Notes: generated by a model not told the origin, from the sequence alone. Positions 33,174-41,861 are shown, counted from the first letter of the stretch. The stretch is 64,000 nucleotides of DNA from Paenibacillus beijingensis (GCF_000961095.1 NZ_CP011058.1:3685501-3749500), one strand, 5' to 3'. A program made the numbers and translations.

Positions 33174-34469
33174 ATGAATACATTCAAAATTTCAGAACAA
33201 AGCTGGCTGAAGGCCAAACGGGTCGTAGCGGGCGGGGCGGCTAGCTCGCTTCGTGCCTCCATGAAGCCCGTACCGCTGTATGTGTCTTCCGCATCCGGTT
33301 CAAAGCTGCTGGATGCCGACGGCAATGAATATATTGATTATTTGCTTGCTTACGGCCCGCTCATTCTAGGTCATGCTCATCCCGAATGGACAGCCTTGGT
33401 TCAAAATTCCCTTCTTCGCGGTGTGACGTACGGACTTCAGCATGAGGGGGAAATCGAACTTGCTTCCCTGCTCACAGACATCCTCCCATGCGCCGACAAA
33501 GTGGCATTCAGCGGGTCGGGAACCGAAGCGGTCATGATCGCGCTCCGGCTGGCTCGCGCTTACACTCGCAAATCGAAAGTGATTCGTTTCGAGGGTCATT
33601 ATCACGGTTGGTCGGACACTATCTTCACCTCGTTTCCGAGTCCGGACATGCGGGGGGAAGCCGAAAAGGTTACAATGGCCGGTACGGCCGGACAAAGCGA
33701 AAACGCTTTGCAGGATATTCTGCTTGTGAAGTGGAACGACGCGGAGGAATTAGAACGGGTCCTGACCGAACATGCGGATGAAATCGCTTGCGTTATTACA
33801 GAGCCCGTTATGTGCAATTCCGGCTGTCTGGCCCCAAATCCGGGGTATCTGGAACGGATGCGGGAGCTTACGACCCGGTTTGGAATCGTATTAATTTTCG
33901 ATGAGGTGATTACGGGTTTCAGGCTCGGGTTGTCCGGCGCGCAAGGGCGTTTCGGTGTCACACCCGATTTGGGCATTTTCGGCAAAGCGATCGCAGGAGG
34001 AGTAGCGCTTAGCGCGGTTGCCGGCAAAGCAGACATAATGCGACTCATCGATGAAGGCACTGTCAACCATCTCGGAACGCTGAATGGCAGCACGTTGTCC
34101 ATGACGGCAGGGCTTGCAACCTTGGCTCTTCTCTCGGAGGGTGAAGGGAGGGCATACAGCCGCATGGAAGAAGGTATGAACCGACTGGCTAGCGGTTTAA
34201 GGAAGTCCCTGCAAAGGCACGGAATTCCTGGAATCGTCAATCGGATCGGGTCGGTTATGCATATGATGTTCATCGACAAGCCCGAGGTAAGCGACTTTGA
34301 TACATTCCAGCAACGTGATTCCGCACGATACACAGTATTTGCAAGCAAGATGCTGGAAGCGGGCATCCTGATCCGGCCCAGCGGCTTATGGTATATATCG
34401 ACCGTGCATACGGACGAGGACATCGACAGGACCATAGGTACTGCGGATCAGGTGCTGGCGGCATTATAA
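33174..34469 (+). CDS. Class-III PLP aminotransferase, glutamate-1-semialdehyde-mutase-like
   Basis: A 431-residue PLP enzyme. It has the usual GSA-mutase-like parts: VAGGAASSLRASMKPVPLYV near the start, DADGNEYIDYLLAYGPLILG, KVAFSGSGTEAVMIALRLAR, KVIRFEGHYHGWSD, the LIFDEVITGFRLGLSGAQ strand with the PLP-ring Asp, and K271 in FGKAIAGG for the Schiff base. The ATG at 33174 follows GGAGG by six bases. A longer frame back to 33147 has no site. It probably moves an amino group onto or off a ring or chain carbonyl. A role in tetrapyrrole synthesis is unlikely, given the operon. Confidence 0.88.
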   Translation: MNTFKISEQSWLKAKRVVAGGAASSLRASMKPVPLYVSSASGSKLLDADGNEYIDYLLAYGPLILGHAHPEWTALVQNSLLRGVTYGLQHEGEIELASLLTDILPCADKVAFSGSGTEAVMIALRLARAYTRKSKVIRFEGHYHGWSDTIFTSFPSPDMRGEAEKVTMAGTAGQSENALQDILLVKWNDAEELERVLTEHADEIACVITEPVMCNSGCLAPNPGYLERMRELTTRFGIVLIFDEVITGFRLGLSGAQGRFGVTPDLGIFGKAIAGGVALSAVAGKADIMRLIDEGTVNHLGTLNGSTLSMTAGLATLALLSEGEGRAYSRMEEGMNRLASGLRKSLQRHGIPGIVNRIGSVMHMMFIDKPEVSDFDTFQQRDSARYTVFASKMLEAGILIRPSGLWYISTVHTDEDIDRTIGTADQVLAAL

Positions 34470-34487
34470 AGATTGGGGGAAGTGAAC

Positions 34488-36245
34488 ATGGATAAAGAAT
34501 GGGCAAGTCAAAAGGTCCGCAAGATCAGCTTCGAAGGCGATGCGTTGCGTATGTCCATGGATTGGACAGTAGAAGATCTGGACAAAGTGCAAGTTCTGGT
34601 CGAAAGCACGCACGGTGCCAGTCATCCGAGCTCGTATCATCTTGGGGAACTCATGGAGGAAATGGAGAAAGGCGTTTTTCAGGCCGGCGGCAAGCCCGCC
34701 TTATATACGACGACTGATATTTGCGATGGCGTTGCGCAGGCGCACGGCGGCATGCATTATTCGCTGCCGTCCCGCGACTTCATCGCTTCGATGGTGGAGA
34801 TTCACGCGCTTGCCACGCCGATGGACGCCATGGTTCTGGCGTCCGCGGGAGATAAAGCTGTTCCTGCCCACCTGATGGCGATCGCAAGGCTGAACATTCC
34901 CGCTGTTCATGTCCCCGGAGGGGCAATGGGGGCCGGGCCCTGTCTGAAGTCCAATGAAGAGCTGTGGGCAATGAGTGTTCAAGTGAAAGAACAGAAGATG
35001 AGCAAGGAGGAGTTCCTTGCGTTCCAGCGCGCCTGCTGTCCAACCTGCGGAGCTTGTCAATATATGGGTACGGCAGCTACGATGCAAGTCATGTCTGAAG
35101 CGCTCGGACTGGCTTTGCCTTGGACGGCGCTTATTCCCGCAACCAATGCGGAAATCCGCCGTGCAGCAAGGGCGGCGGGACAGCAGGTCATGAGATTGGT
35201 TGAGCACGGGATCACACCAGACAAGATTTTGACAAAGGAAGCGTTCGAAAATGCGATTATGGTTCATTCCGCGATCGGAGGTTCACTGAATGCGATCATG
35301 CATTTGATCGCGATTGCGGCGGAGGCGGGAATTAAACTGGATGCCGAGACCTTCGATCGGATTCATCGCGAAATTCCGGTATTGGTTGATACGAAGACGG
35401 CCGGCAAGTACCCGACTGAACTGTTCTGGTATGCCGGAGGTACGCCGCGGGTCATGCAGGAACTGCGTTCTTTCCTTCATCTCGATGCGTTGACGGTTAC
35501 CGGTCATTCACTGGGGGACAACCTGGAAGCGTTCAATCAGAACGAAATGCCGAGATATGCCGAGATGTTTCTCGCAAACTATAAGCTGAATTACCGTGAT
35601 GTGATCTATCCTATCGGTAAACCGCTAAAGCCGGAAGGATCGGCTGCGCTGTTGAAAGGAAATCTGGCACCCAAAGGAGCAACGATCAAAAAATCGGCGG
35701 TTGCGGAACAAATGATGGTACACGAAGGAAAGGCTAAAGTGTTTGACAGCGAGGAGGATGCAGTCAAGGCGCTTCTCGCCAAGCAGATCGTTTCCGGCGA
35801 TGTGGTCGTCATTCGCTATCAAGGACCAAAGGCCTGCGGCATGCCGGAAATGTTCTTCATGTCCGAATTGATTGCTTCCGATCCAGTCCTCTCCGTAACC
35901 ACTTCACTTGTAACGGACGGGCGTTTTTCTGGGGCGACAAGGGGGCCCTGCGTCGGCTATGTGTATCCGGAGGCGCTGGAAGGGGGGCCGATCGCTTTCG
36001 TGGAAAGCGGCGATCTCGTTCGGATTGATATTCCGAAACGAGATTTGTCGATTGTCGGTATTGCCGGAAAGTATGCGACCGATGATGTCATCGCAGCCAC
36101 GCTGGAAGAACGGCGCAAATCGTGGATAAAGCCCGACATCCGGCATCGGGGAGCGCTTGGGCAATATACGAGACTGACAAGACCGGCACTGGAAGGCGGT
36201 TCGATGAACCAAATAATAAGTTATATCGTCTCGGGAGAAATTTAA
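34488..36245 (+). CDS. IlvD/Edd-family dehydratase, sugar-acid type
   Basis: A 585-residue Fe-S dehydratase. Three cluster cysteines are visible in TTTDICDGVAQAHGGMHYSL, CCPTCGACQYMGTAATM and the C-terminal domain. The latter has RYQGPKACGMPEMFFMS and LVTDGRFSGATRGPCVGYV, with the base Ser in GRFSG. These enzymes turn a sugar acid into a 2-keto-3-deoxy acid (xylonate, arabinonate, gluconate or fuconate). The neighbours point to a sugar-acid role and not branched-chain amino-acid synthesis: an SMP-30 lactonase and an FAH-family hydrolase follow. GGGGGAAG precedes the ATG at 34488. Downstream the gap is only 21 bases. Confidence 0.9.
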   Translation: MDKEWASQKVRKISFEGDALRMSMDWTVEDLDKVQVLVESTHGASHPSSYHLGELMEEMEKGVFQAGGKPALYTTTDICDGVAQAHGGMHYSLPSRDFIASMVEIHALATPMDAMVLASAGDKAVPAHLMAIARLNIPAVHVPGGAMGAGPCLKSNEELWAMSVQVKEQKMSKEEFLAFQRACCPTCGACQYMGTAATMQVMSEALGLALPWTALIPATNAEIRRAARAAGQQVMRLVEHGITPDKILTKEAFENAIMVHSAIGGSLNAIMHLIAIAAEAGIKLDAETFDRIHREIPVLVDTKTAGKYPTELFWYAGGTPRVMQELRSFLHLDALTVTGHSLGDNLEAFNQNEMPRYAEMFLANYKLNYRDVIYPIGKPLKPEGSAALLKGNLAPKGATIKKSAVAEQMMVHEGKAKVFDSEEDAVKALLAKQIVSGDVVVIRYQGPKACGMPEMFFMSELIASDPVLSVTTSLVTDGRFSGATRGPCVGYVYPEALEGGPIAFVESGDLVRIDIPKRDLSIVGIAGKYATDDVIAATLEERRKSWIKPDIRHRGALGQYTRLTRPALEGGSMNQIISYIVSGEI

Positions 36246-36266
36246 TACGCCTCAGGAGGAAATCCA

Positions 36267-36932
36267 ATGGATTTTTCGAATCAAAGTGAGTTATTGCATT
36301 ATATGAAGCTGCATCTATACACAGCCGTGATTTGTGATATGTTGGATGATCTTGGGTTCAGAAATCAGGCTATGCGAGCCAATATTCGTCCAATGGATGG
36401 AGGTATGGTTATCGTCGGCTTTGCCAAGACGATTCTATCAGCTGATGTCTATTATAAGCATGATCATCCTTACGAATTGGAAATTAAAGCGGTAGACAGC
36501 ATCCAGCCTCATGAGGTTGTTATAGCCGGAACGAATGAGTCTACCCAAACCGGGTTATGGGGTGAATTGCTTACTACTGCTTCTATCATGCGCGGGGCAA
36601 GCGGTGCGGTAATAGACGGTTTCATCCGCGATTCGAATAAAATTATGGAAATGGGCTTTCCTGTTTTTTGTACGGGCTTTAAGCCGGTTGATTCCAAGGG
36701 AAGATCAAAAGTTATCGATTATGATTGCCCAGTGAAGGTAGGAGACGTTCTGGTATATCCGGGAGACTTGATCTTTGGGGATCGTGATGGTATTGTCGTT
36801 ATTCCGAAAGAGCATGCGGACAAAATCGTAGAAATGGCGATGAAGAAAGTTCAATCAGAAAATATGACACGTTCCGAATTGTTGGAAGGAAAATTGCTAA
36901 GCGATGTGTACCAAAAATACGGCATACTCTAA
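36267..36932 (+). CDS. RraA-like protein (demethylmenaquinone methyltransferase / HMG aldolase family)
   Basis: A 221-residue RraA/HMG aldolase-fold protein. Typical parts are TAVICDMLDDLGFRNQAMRA, the conserved loop TGLWGELLTTASIMRGASGA, GAVIDGFIRDSNKIMEMGFP and VYPGDLIFGDRDGIVVIPKE. Family members cleave 4-hydroxy-2-keto acids to pyruvate or decarboxylate oxaloacetate. The RraA regulators have lost activity. The R-x17-D-type Arg and Asp (IRDS, GDRDG) are present, so aldolase activity is possible. AGGAGG lies before the ATG. Codon choice is more A/T-rich than in the preceding dehydratase. Confidence 0.85.
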   Translation: MDFSNQSELLHYMKLHLYTAVICDMLDDLGFRNQAMRANIRPMDGGMVIVGFAKTILSADVYYKHDHPYELEIKAVDSIQPHEVVIAGTNESTQTGLWGELLTTASIMRGASGAVIDGFIRDSNKIMEMGFPVFCTGFKPVDSKGRSKVIDYDCPVKVGDVLVYPGDLIFGDRDGIVVIPKEHADKIVEMAMKKVQSENMTRSELLEGKLLSDVYQKYGIL

Positions 36933-36978
36933 AATCTGGGAGTACTGATGTGCAATAACCCACCTTTAGGAGGTATTT

Positions 36979-37899
36979 ATGCCTTATAAAATTGAAATGG
37001 TGCTGAATATCGGTTCCACCTTGGGAGAAGGAGCGTATTGGGATTATATTGCGAAACGATTATATTGGGTAGATATTTTACAAAAAAAATTGCATATTTA
37101 CAACCCTGAAACCGGTTCTAACGAAGAGCATCTGTTCGATCAATTTGTCAGTTCCGTTGTAGTTAGCCGGTATGGAGGCTTGGTATTGACATTAAAAGAC
37201 GGATTCTATTCCTACAGCCCAAAGACGAGAGAACTTAGGTTAATTGCCGCTCCTGAATCTCAAGAGGCAGACAATCGTTTTAACGATGGGAAATGCGATG
37301 CGGCTGGACGATTCTTTGCCGGAACAATGAATTTGAGTGGCAAGCGGGAGGCAGGGAGATTATACCGTTTGAATACTGACGGTTCAATCGACATTGTATT
37401 AGAGAAAGTGAGCATATCAAACGGAATCATTTGGAGCTGCGATAATAAGACGATGTATTACACTGATACTATGACTCGCGAAATTTCCGCCTACGAGTAT
37501 GACTTGTCATCCGGAGAAGTCGGTAAGCGGCAAGTCGTTGTCTCGATTCCGGAAGAGGAAGGATTGCCGGACGGTATGACCATTGATGAGGAAGGGATGC
37601 TGTGGGTTGCCTTATGGGGAGGCGGGAAAGTATCAAGATACAATCCGGACACGGGTAATAAAATCACCGAAATCCCTTTTTATTCCAATTATATAACCTC
37701 CTGTGCCTTCGGCGGAGCAAATCTGGATGAATTGTACATCACGACAGCTAACGAAAATAATGCCGATAGCCGTACTGCCGGCGGCTTATTCAAGGTAAAA
37801 CCGGGCGTAAAAGGCGTTCCGGCTCATAAGTGCGGTATCCAAATCCGGGATCGCGGCGTATATAGGGGGAGGGATAAGCTGGATGCGATTGAAAGATAA
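36979..37899 (+). CDS. SMP-30/gluconolactonase-family lactonase
   Basis: A 306-residue six-bladed propeller of the SMP-30 family. The metal site is spread over LGEGAYWD (Glu), NRFNDGKCDAAGRFFAGTM (Asn and Asp) and GLPDGMTIDEEGMLWVALWG (Asp). Such enzymes open sugar lactones to the free acid, the step before the dehydratase. The family's normal end is near AHKC. About seventeen extra residues run on and overlap the next gene by 17 bases, possibly a small late frameshift. AGGAGG precedes the ATG. Its codons are noticeably A/T-rich. Confidence 0.9.
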   Translation: MPYKIEMVLNIGSTLGEGAYWDYIAKRLYWVDILQKKLHIYNPETGSNEEHLFDQFVSSVVVSRYGGLVLTLKDGFYSYSPKTRELRLIAAPESQEADNRFNDGKCDAAGRFFAGTMNLSGKREAGRLYRLNTDGSIDIVLEKVSISNGIIWSCDNKTMYYTDTMTREISAYEYDLSSGEVGKRQVVVSIPEEEGLPDGMTIDEEGMLWVALWGGGKVSRYNPDTGNKITEIPFYSNYITSCAFGGANLDELYITTANENNADSRTAGGLFKVKPGVKGVPAHKCGIQIRDRGVYRGRDKLDAIER

Positions 37900-38656
37900 A
37901 GTCGTTCTGATTACCGGCTCAGGGTCGGGTATCGGTCGCAGTGCTGCTTTGCTTTTCGCCAAAGAAGGAGCGTCCGTGATCGTAAACGATCTCGATTCTT
38001 CCAAAGGAAACGAAACGTTCGAGGAAATCCGGACATTCGGCGGTCAAAGCAGGTTCATCCAGGCCGACGTCACTCACCAGGAATCCGCCCAAAATCTGAT
38101 CCGGCAAGCGATCGCGGAATTCGGGCGGGTCGACGTCCTGTTCAACAATGCAGGAATCAGCGGAGTCGGAGCCATCCATGAGGTGGAGCCCGAAGTGTGG
38201 GACCGGGTTGTCAGCGTCAACATTCGGGGTGTATTTCTACCTTGCAAATATGTGTTGCCATCCATGATGGAACGGAGGTCGGGTGTGATCATTAACATGT
38301 CATCCTGCGTTGCGGAAATCGGATTGGCCAGAAGAGCTTCATACGCGGCGACCAAGGGCGCCGTACTGGCACTGACCAAATCGATGCAGGTTGATTACGC
38401 CCCGTATAACATCCGGATCAATGCCCTACTGCCGGGAACGATTATGACACCGTTCGTCGAAGATTATTTGAAATCCTCGTACGATGATCCGGAAGCCGCA
38501 TTCGAGTCCATCAAAAAGCGTCAGCTCAGTGGCGAACTCGGACGTCCGGAAGACGTTGCCCATGCGGCGCTGTTCTTGGCGTCAGACGAGTCCAGATTTA
38601 TTATGGGCGCGCCTTTATATATTGACGGCGGAGTTACATTCGGTAAAAATGCCTGA
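37883..38656 (+). CDS. Short-chain dehydrogenase/reductase, probably a 2-keto-3-deoxy-sugar-acid dehydrogenase
   Basis: A 257-residue SDR with TGSGSGIGRSAALLFA, NNAGISGVG, the Ser in INMSSCVAEIG, Y154 and K158 (SYAATKGAVLAL) and the end IDGGVTFG. AGGGGGAGGG, lying inside the end of the lactonase gene, is its ribosome site. Between a lactonase and an FAH hydrolase, an SDR usually oxidises the C4 hydroxyl of a 2-keto-3-deoxy sugar acid (for example L-fuconate or L-rhamnonate series) to the 2,4-diketo acid. That assignment rests on context. Confidence 0.88.
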   Translation: MRLKDKVVLITGSGSGIGRSAALLFAKEGASVIVNDLDSSKGNETFEEIRTFGGQSRFIQADVTHQESAQNLIRQAIAEFGRVDVLFNNAGISGVGAIHEVEPEVWDRVVSVNIRGVFLPCKYVLPSMMERRSGVIINMSSCVAEIGLARRASYAATKGAVLALTKSMQVDYAPYNIRINALLPGTIMTPFVEDYLKSSYDDPEAAFESIKKRQLSGELGRPEDVAHAALFLASDESRFIMGAPLYIDGGVTFGKNA

Positions 38657-38668
38657 GGAGACGTTACT

Positions 38669-39559
38669 ATGAAATTGTTTGCGTTCGTTCAAAACAAGGA
38701 ATACAGATTGGGTGTAAAAATCAGCATGGGGGCCCTGGATGTTGTTTCGGCATTTCCGAATGCCAAGGAAGAAGGTATTCCTTGTTCTGTTCACGAGGCG
38801 ATCGGAGGCGGGCAAGCCGCCTTAACCAAGCTGCAGAAAGCGTTAGACCGGATATCGGACCCGACGCCGCATCTTCTTGACGAATCTGTACTTACATTCG
38901 GGCCTTGCGTCACCCATCCGAACAAAATTATTTGCGTCGGTTTGAATTACCGCAGGCATGCTGAGGAGACCAATGCACCGATTCCGGAGTATCCGATCCT
39001 GTTTAACAAATTCAACAACACGCTCACCGGTCATGGACAAGACATACCGCTGCCGCGGACATCCGCTAAGGTTGACTATGAAGCGGAACTCGTCATTGTT
39101 ATGGGCAAAACGGCTAAATACGTGTCCAAAGAAGACGCTTTGGATCATGTGTTCGGCTATTGCAGCGTCAACGACTTGTCTGCGCGCGATTTGCAGATGC
39201 GAACGAATCAATGGATGCTTGGCAAATCGTGTGACGGTTTTTGTCCGCTTGGCCCATACTTGGTTACGGCGGACGAGGTGGGAAATCCGAACGGTTTAAC
39301 GATCAGAAGTCTTGTCAACGGTGAGGTCCGACAGCAGTCCAACACGTCAGATATGATTTTCTCCTGCGACGAAATCGTAAGTTACATTTCGCATCATATG
39401 ACACTAATGCCGGGTGATATCATCATGACGGGCACACCGGAGGGCGTAGTCCTCGGTTATCCGCTGGAGAAGCAAGTATATTTGAAATCCGGGGATGTTG
39501 TTACGATCGAGATTGAGAAACTCGGCACCCTGACCAACCGGATGGTTTCGGAAGAGTAA
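38669..39559 (+). CDS. Fumarylacetoacetate-hydrolase family protein, probably a 2,4-diketo-3-deoxy-acid hydrolase
   Basis: A 296-residue FAH-fold enzyme. It carries IICVGLNYRRHAEETN, LFNKFNNTLTGHGQDIPLP, VDYEAELVIVMGK with two metal acids, SARDLQMRTNQWMLGKSCDGF and DIIMTGTPEGVVLGYP, in the family order. Hydrolases of this type cleave 2,4-diketo-3-deoxy sugar acids into pyruvate and a short hydroxy acid (lactate for 6-deoxy sugars). As last gene of the operon, after lactonase, dehydratase and SDR, it makes a reasonable end step. GAGGAG precedes its ATG. A terminator follows. Confidence 0.9.
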   Translation: MKLFAFVQNKEYRLGVKISMGALDVVSAFPNAKEEGIPCSVHEAIGGGQAALTKLQKALDRISDPTPHLLDESVLTFGPCVTHPNKIICVGLNYRRHAEETNAPIPEYPILFNKFNNTLTGHGQDIPLPRTSAKVDYEAELVIVMGKTAKYVSKEDALDHVFGYCSVNDLSARDLQMRTNQWMLGKSCDGFCPLGPYLVTADEVGNPNGLTIRSLVNGEVRQQSNTSDMIFSCDEIVSYISHHMTLMPGDIIMTGTPEGVVLGYPLEKQVYLKSGDVVTIEIEKLGTLTNRMVSEE

Positions 39560-39566
39560 TAACATC

Positions 39567-39597
39567 TAACACGTCCAAATAAGGCGTGTTTTTTTTC
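39567..39597 (+). terminator. Rho-independent terminator of the catabolic operon
   Basis: ACACG and CC pair with GG and CGTGT with one bulged base, followed by TTTTTTTTT. The stem is short but the T run is strong. It is the first terminator after 24649. Confidence 0.65.
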
Positions 39598-40115
39598 ATT
39601 TGAAGAAGCGCATAAAGGGGGTACAGTGCTTAACCACAAGCGATTCAGGTAAAACTATATAACTAGTGCGTAAAGACGGAAGCAGCGTTTTTGAGAAGGT
39701 CCCCAAATAAATGATGCTCGCATGGCTGTCCAACGCTATTAAAGCGGGAATCGGTTTGTTTTCATAACGAAACTCGCCGTCATAATCGTCTTCAATAATA
39801 AAGCCCCGCTTCTCTTTTGCCCATTCTAAAAGCTCCAGTCGCAGATTAAACGGCATCACCATTCCAAACGGGTATTAGTGCGAGGGCGTAATGTATACCA
39901 TATCAGCTTGACTTGCGTTAAGACGATGAACTTGAATGCCGTCACGAGCAAGTGAAATCGGTACAATCGGAAATCCGTGCTGTTCAAAAATATAGCGTAC
40001 GTGGTCATAACCGGGATCTTCGACAGCCAATGCATGCTGGCCGCTAAGAACTGTTTCGCATAATAAATTAAGCGAGTGCTGCGTGCCTGAAGTAATGATA
40101 ATTTGTTCTGCCGAG
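39596..40115 (-). pseudogene. MocR/PdxR-type regulator fragment (aminotransferase-like domain), with a nonsense codon
   Basis: On the minus strand one frame reads EQIIITSGTQHSLNLLCETV, DPGYDHVRYIFEQHGFPIVP and VYITPSH, then TAA at 39875-39877. It resumes in the same frame as YPFGMVMPFNLRLELLEWA, then FIIEDDYDGEFRYENKPIPA and YLGTFSKTLLPSLR with the PLP lysine. VYITPSHQYPxG is the family's normal text, so CAA has become TAA. The N-terminal winged helix and the last 90 or so residues are missing. The PLP-fold piece of a GntR/MocR regulator is thus cut at both ends and stopped in the middle. Confidence 0.88.
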
Positions 40116-40117
40116 CA

Positions 40118-40405
40118 GGCGACGCCTTACTCGCTTTCGCTTTCGTTTCGCTTGCCGTTTTGTATGTATCGCTACTGCCACAGTTTGAAGACCCGGCCCA
40201 AGGATCTTTGCTTGTGCAAGGTGCGGTTTTGGGTTTTACACAAATATCCGTCAGCTTCATTGTCAACCTCCTGATTGTGCTGGTGGCGAGCAGGGTTGCT
40301 GTGTGGTTCGGGACACGCCCAACGTGGCTGCGGGTGCAGCGTTGGCTCATGGCCAGCGCCTTGACAGGTCTTGCTGCACGTCTTGCTTTGGAACGTCAGA
40401 AATGA
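40118..40405 (+). pseudogene. C-terminal fragment of a LysE/RhtB-family amino-acid exporter
   Basis: The frame encodes LLAFAFVSLAVLYVSLLPQF, comparable with the NPKxxLFFxxLLPQF helix of LysE/RhtB exporters. It then has a long hydrophobic helix (GAVLGFTQISVSFIVNLLIV) and the end RWLMASALTGLAARLALERQ, the family's last helix. The first half is missing and there is no start. It joins the MocR remnant head to head within a few bases at about 40116. MocR regulators are often divergent from LysE-type genes, so an ancestral pair may have collapsed here. Confidence 0.75.
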
Positions 40406-40554
40406 ATATATGCTCTCATCCGGTATATCCGGAAGTTGAATCAGTGTGAACATGACTTCACTTCCGGAACCGTTCGGAATAATGGAATTCAAGATTTCTT
40501 GGCGAGACGTGGAAAACTAACGGGTAATTGTATGACCAATCTTGAAGACCACAC

Positions 40555-40577
40555 AAGCGGCATGGCGCTTTTTTTTT
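40555..40577 (+). terminator. Weak Rho-independent terminator
   Basis: AAGCG and CGCTT pair over six bases, followed by nine T's in total. It would end plus-strand transcripts from the remnant region before the convergent MFS gene. Confidence 0.4.
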
Positions 40578-40578
40578 G

Positions 40579-41781
40579 TTATTTGGTCAGGCGCTCCATG
40601 GTATAGCTGGTAATCGTAATCAGCAGTCCGATGACGGCTATAATCGCTGCCGCCAAAGGGACGTACTGAAGGCCGATTCCGCTAACGGTTAAACCTCCCA
40701 GGAAGGCGCCCCCCGCGTTACTGAGATTTAATGCGGAATGGTTGACGGTGGAAGCCAGGCTCGGCGCATCTTTGGCCATATCCAGGACGCGCATCTGCAA
40801 GCCCGGAACGATGGCGAAGGAGAATGTGCCCCACAAAAAGATCGTGACGACGGTCGCCGCTTTCAGATGGTCCGTGAAGTAAAAGACGATCAATATGGCC
40901 GTAAGCAGAGCCAGACAGACCATCAAGGACGGCATCAACCGGCGGTCCGCCAGCTTACCGCCGAGCAAATTGCCCAAGGTGACGCCGACGCCGAATAACA
41001 AGAGGATGTAAGGAATCTGGTCTTCTCTGAATCCGGTTATGTCCTGCAGGATCGGAGCGATATAGGTAAAAGCGGTAAATACGCCCCCGAACCCGAAAAT
41101 CGACATGGCAAGCGCCAGCATGACCTGCGGCTTGCGGAAGGCGTGAAATTCCCGTCCAAGGTTCAATTGGCTATCGGAGGAGGATACCGAAGGAACGAGC
41201 AGGGCAACGCCGAGAAACGCAACGGTTCCAAAGGCCGCAACGACCCAGAAGGTGGCGCTCCAGCCGAACTGCTGGCCGATGAACGTGCCGAACGGCACGC
41301 CCAGGATGTTCGCGATCGTAAGTCCCGCCATCATCATGGCGATGGCAGACGCCCGTTTCTCCGGTTTGACAAGCCCGGTGGCGACCACGGAGCCGATGCC
41401 GAAGAAGGTGCCGTGCGCAAACGAGGTTACGATCCGGGCGATCATCAATATGGTGTAATTAGATGATAAGGCCGCAAGGACATTGCCTGCAATGAAAATA
41501 ACCATTAACGCGCATAATAGCTGCTTCCTCGGCATCCGGTAGGTAAGCACCGTCATAATGGGTCCGCCTGCTGCTACGCCAAGCGCATACCCTGTAATGA
41601 GCTGGCCCGCGCTGGATATGGAAACTTGAAGATCGTCGGCGATGTTCGTCAGGAGGCCCATGATGACGAATTCCGTCATTCCGATTGCAAAAGCGCCTAA
41701 AGTCAAAGAAAATAATGCCCAACTAGCTGATCTTTCCTTTTTTACTGCATAATGAACAGAACTTGTTATATCTTTTTTCAT
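40579..41781 (-). CDS. MFS transporter, DHA1-type (AraJ/PbuE-like) exporter
   Basis: A 400-residue, 12-helix exporter. It begins SWALFSLTLGAFAIGMTEFV, which is the standard start of AraJ/YdhP-type DHA1 transporters, and continues AGQLITGYALGVAAGGPIMT. The motif A position between helices 2 and 3 is RMPRKQL. SFAHGTFFGIGSVVATGLV and GVPFGTFIGQQFGW are also family signatures. The start at 41781 was chosen because AAGGAG lies about 13 bases upstream and the protein begins at its usual place. A longer frame up to 41898 would overlap the epimerase gene. Members export sugars, purines or drugs. Confidence 0.88.
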   Translation of the reverse strand: MKKDITSSVHYAVKKERSASWALFSLTLGAFAIGMTEFVIMGLLTNIADDLQVSISSAGQLITGYALGVAAGGPIMTVLTYRMPRKQLLCALMVIFIAGNVLAALSSNYTILMIARIVTSFAHGTFFGIGSVVATGLVKPEKRASAIAMMMAGLTIANILGVPFGTFIGQQFGWSATFWVVAAFGTVAFLGVALLVPSVSSSDSQLNLGREFHAFRKPQVMLALAMSIFGFGGVFTAFTYIAPILQDITGFREDQIPYILLLFGVGVTLGNLLGGKLADRRLMPSLMVCLALLTAILIVFYFTDHLKAATVVTIFLWGTFSFAIVPGLQMRVLDMAKDAPSLASTVNHSALNLSNAGGAFLGGLTVSGIGLQYVPLAAAIIAVIGLLITITSYTMERLTK

Positions 41782-41861
41782 AACAGTAATGGTTTCTCCT
41801 TTATTAATTGGTATATATATTTTTAACGTAACGAACATGCTATAAGTTTTGGGGATGCGAT

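Noticed and set aside
33174..34469. hemL (glutamate-1-semialdehyde aminomutase) for heme synthesis
   Set aside because: No other heme gene is near, and the gene sits inside a sugar operon. Many GSA-mutase-like proteins are aminotransferases of other pathways.
34488..36245. ilvD for branched-chain amino-acid synthesis
   Set aside because: No ilv or leu genes nearby. Lactonase, SDR and FAH partners indicate a sugar-acid dehydratase.
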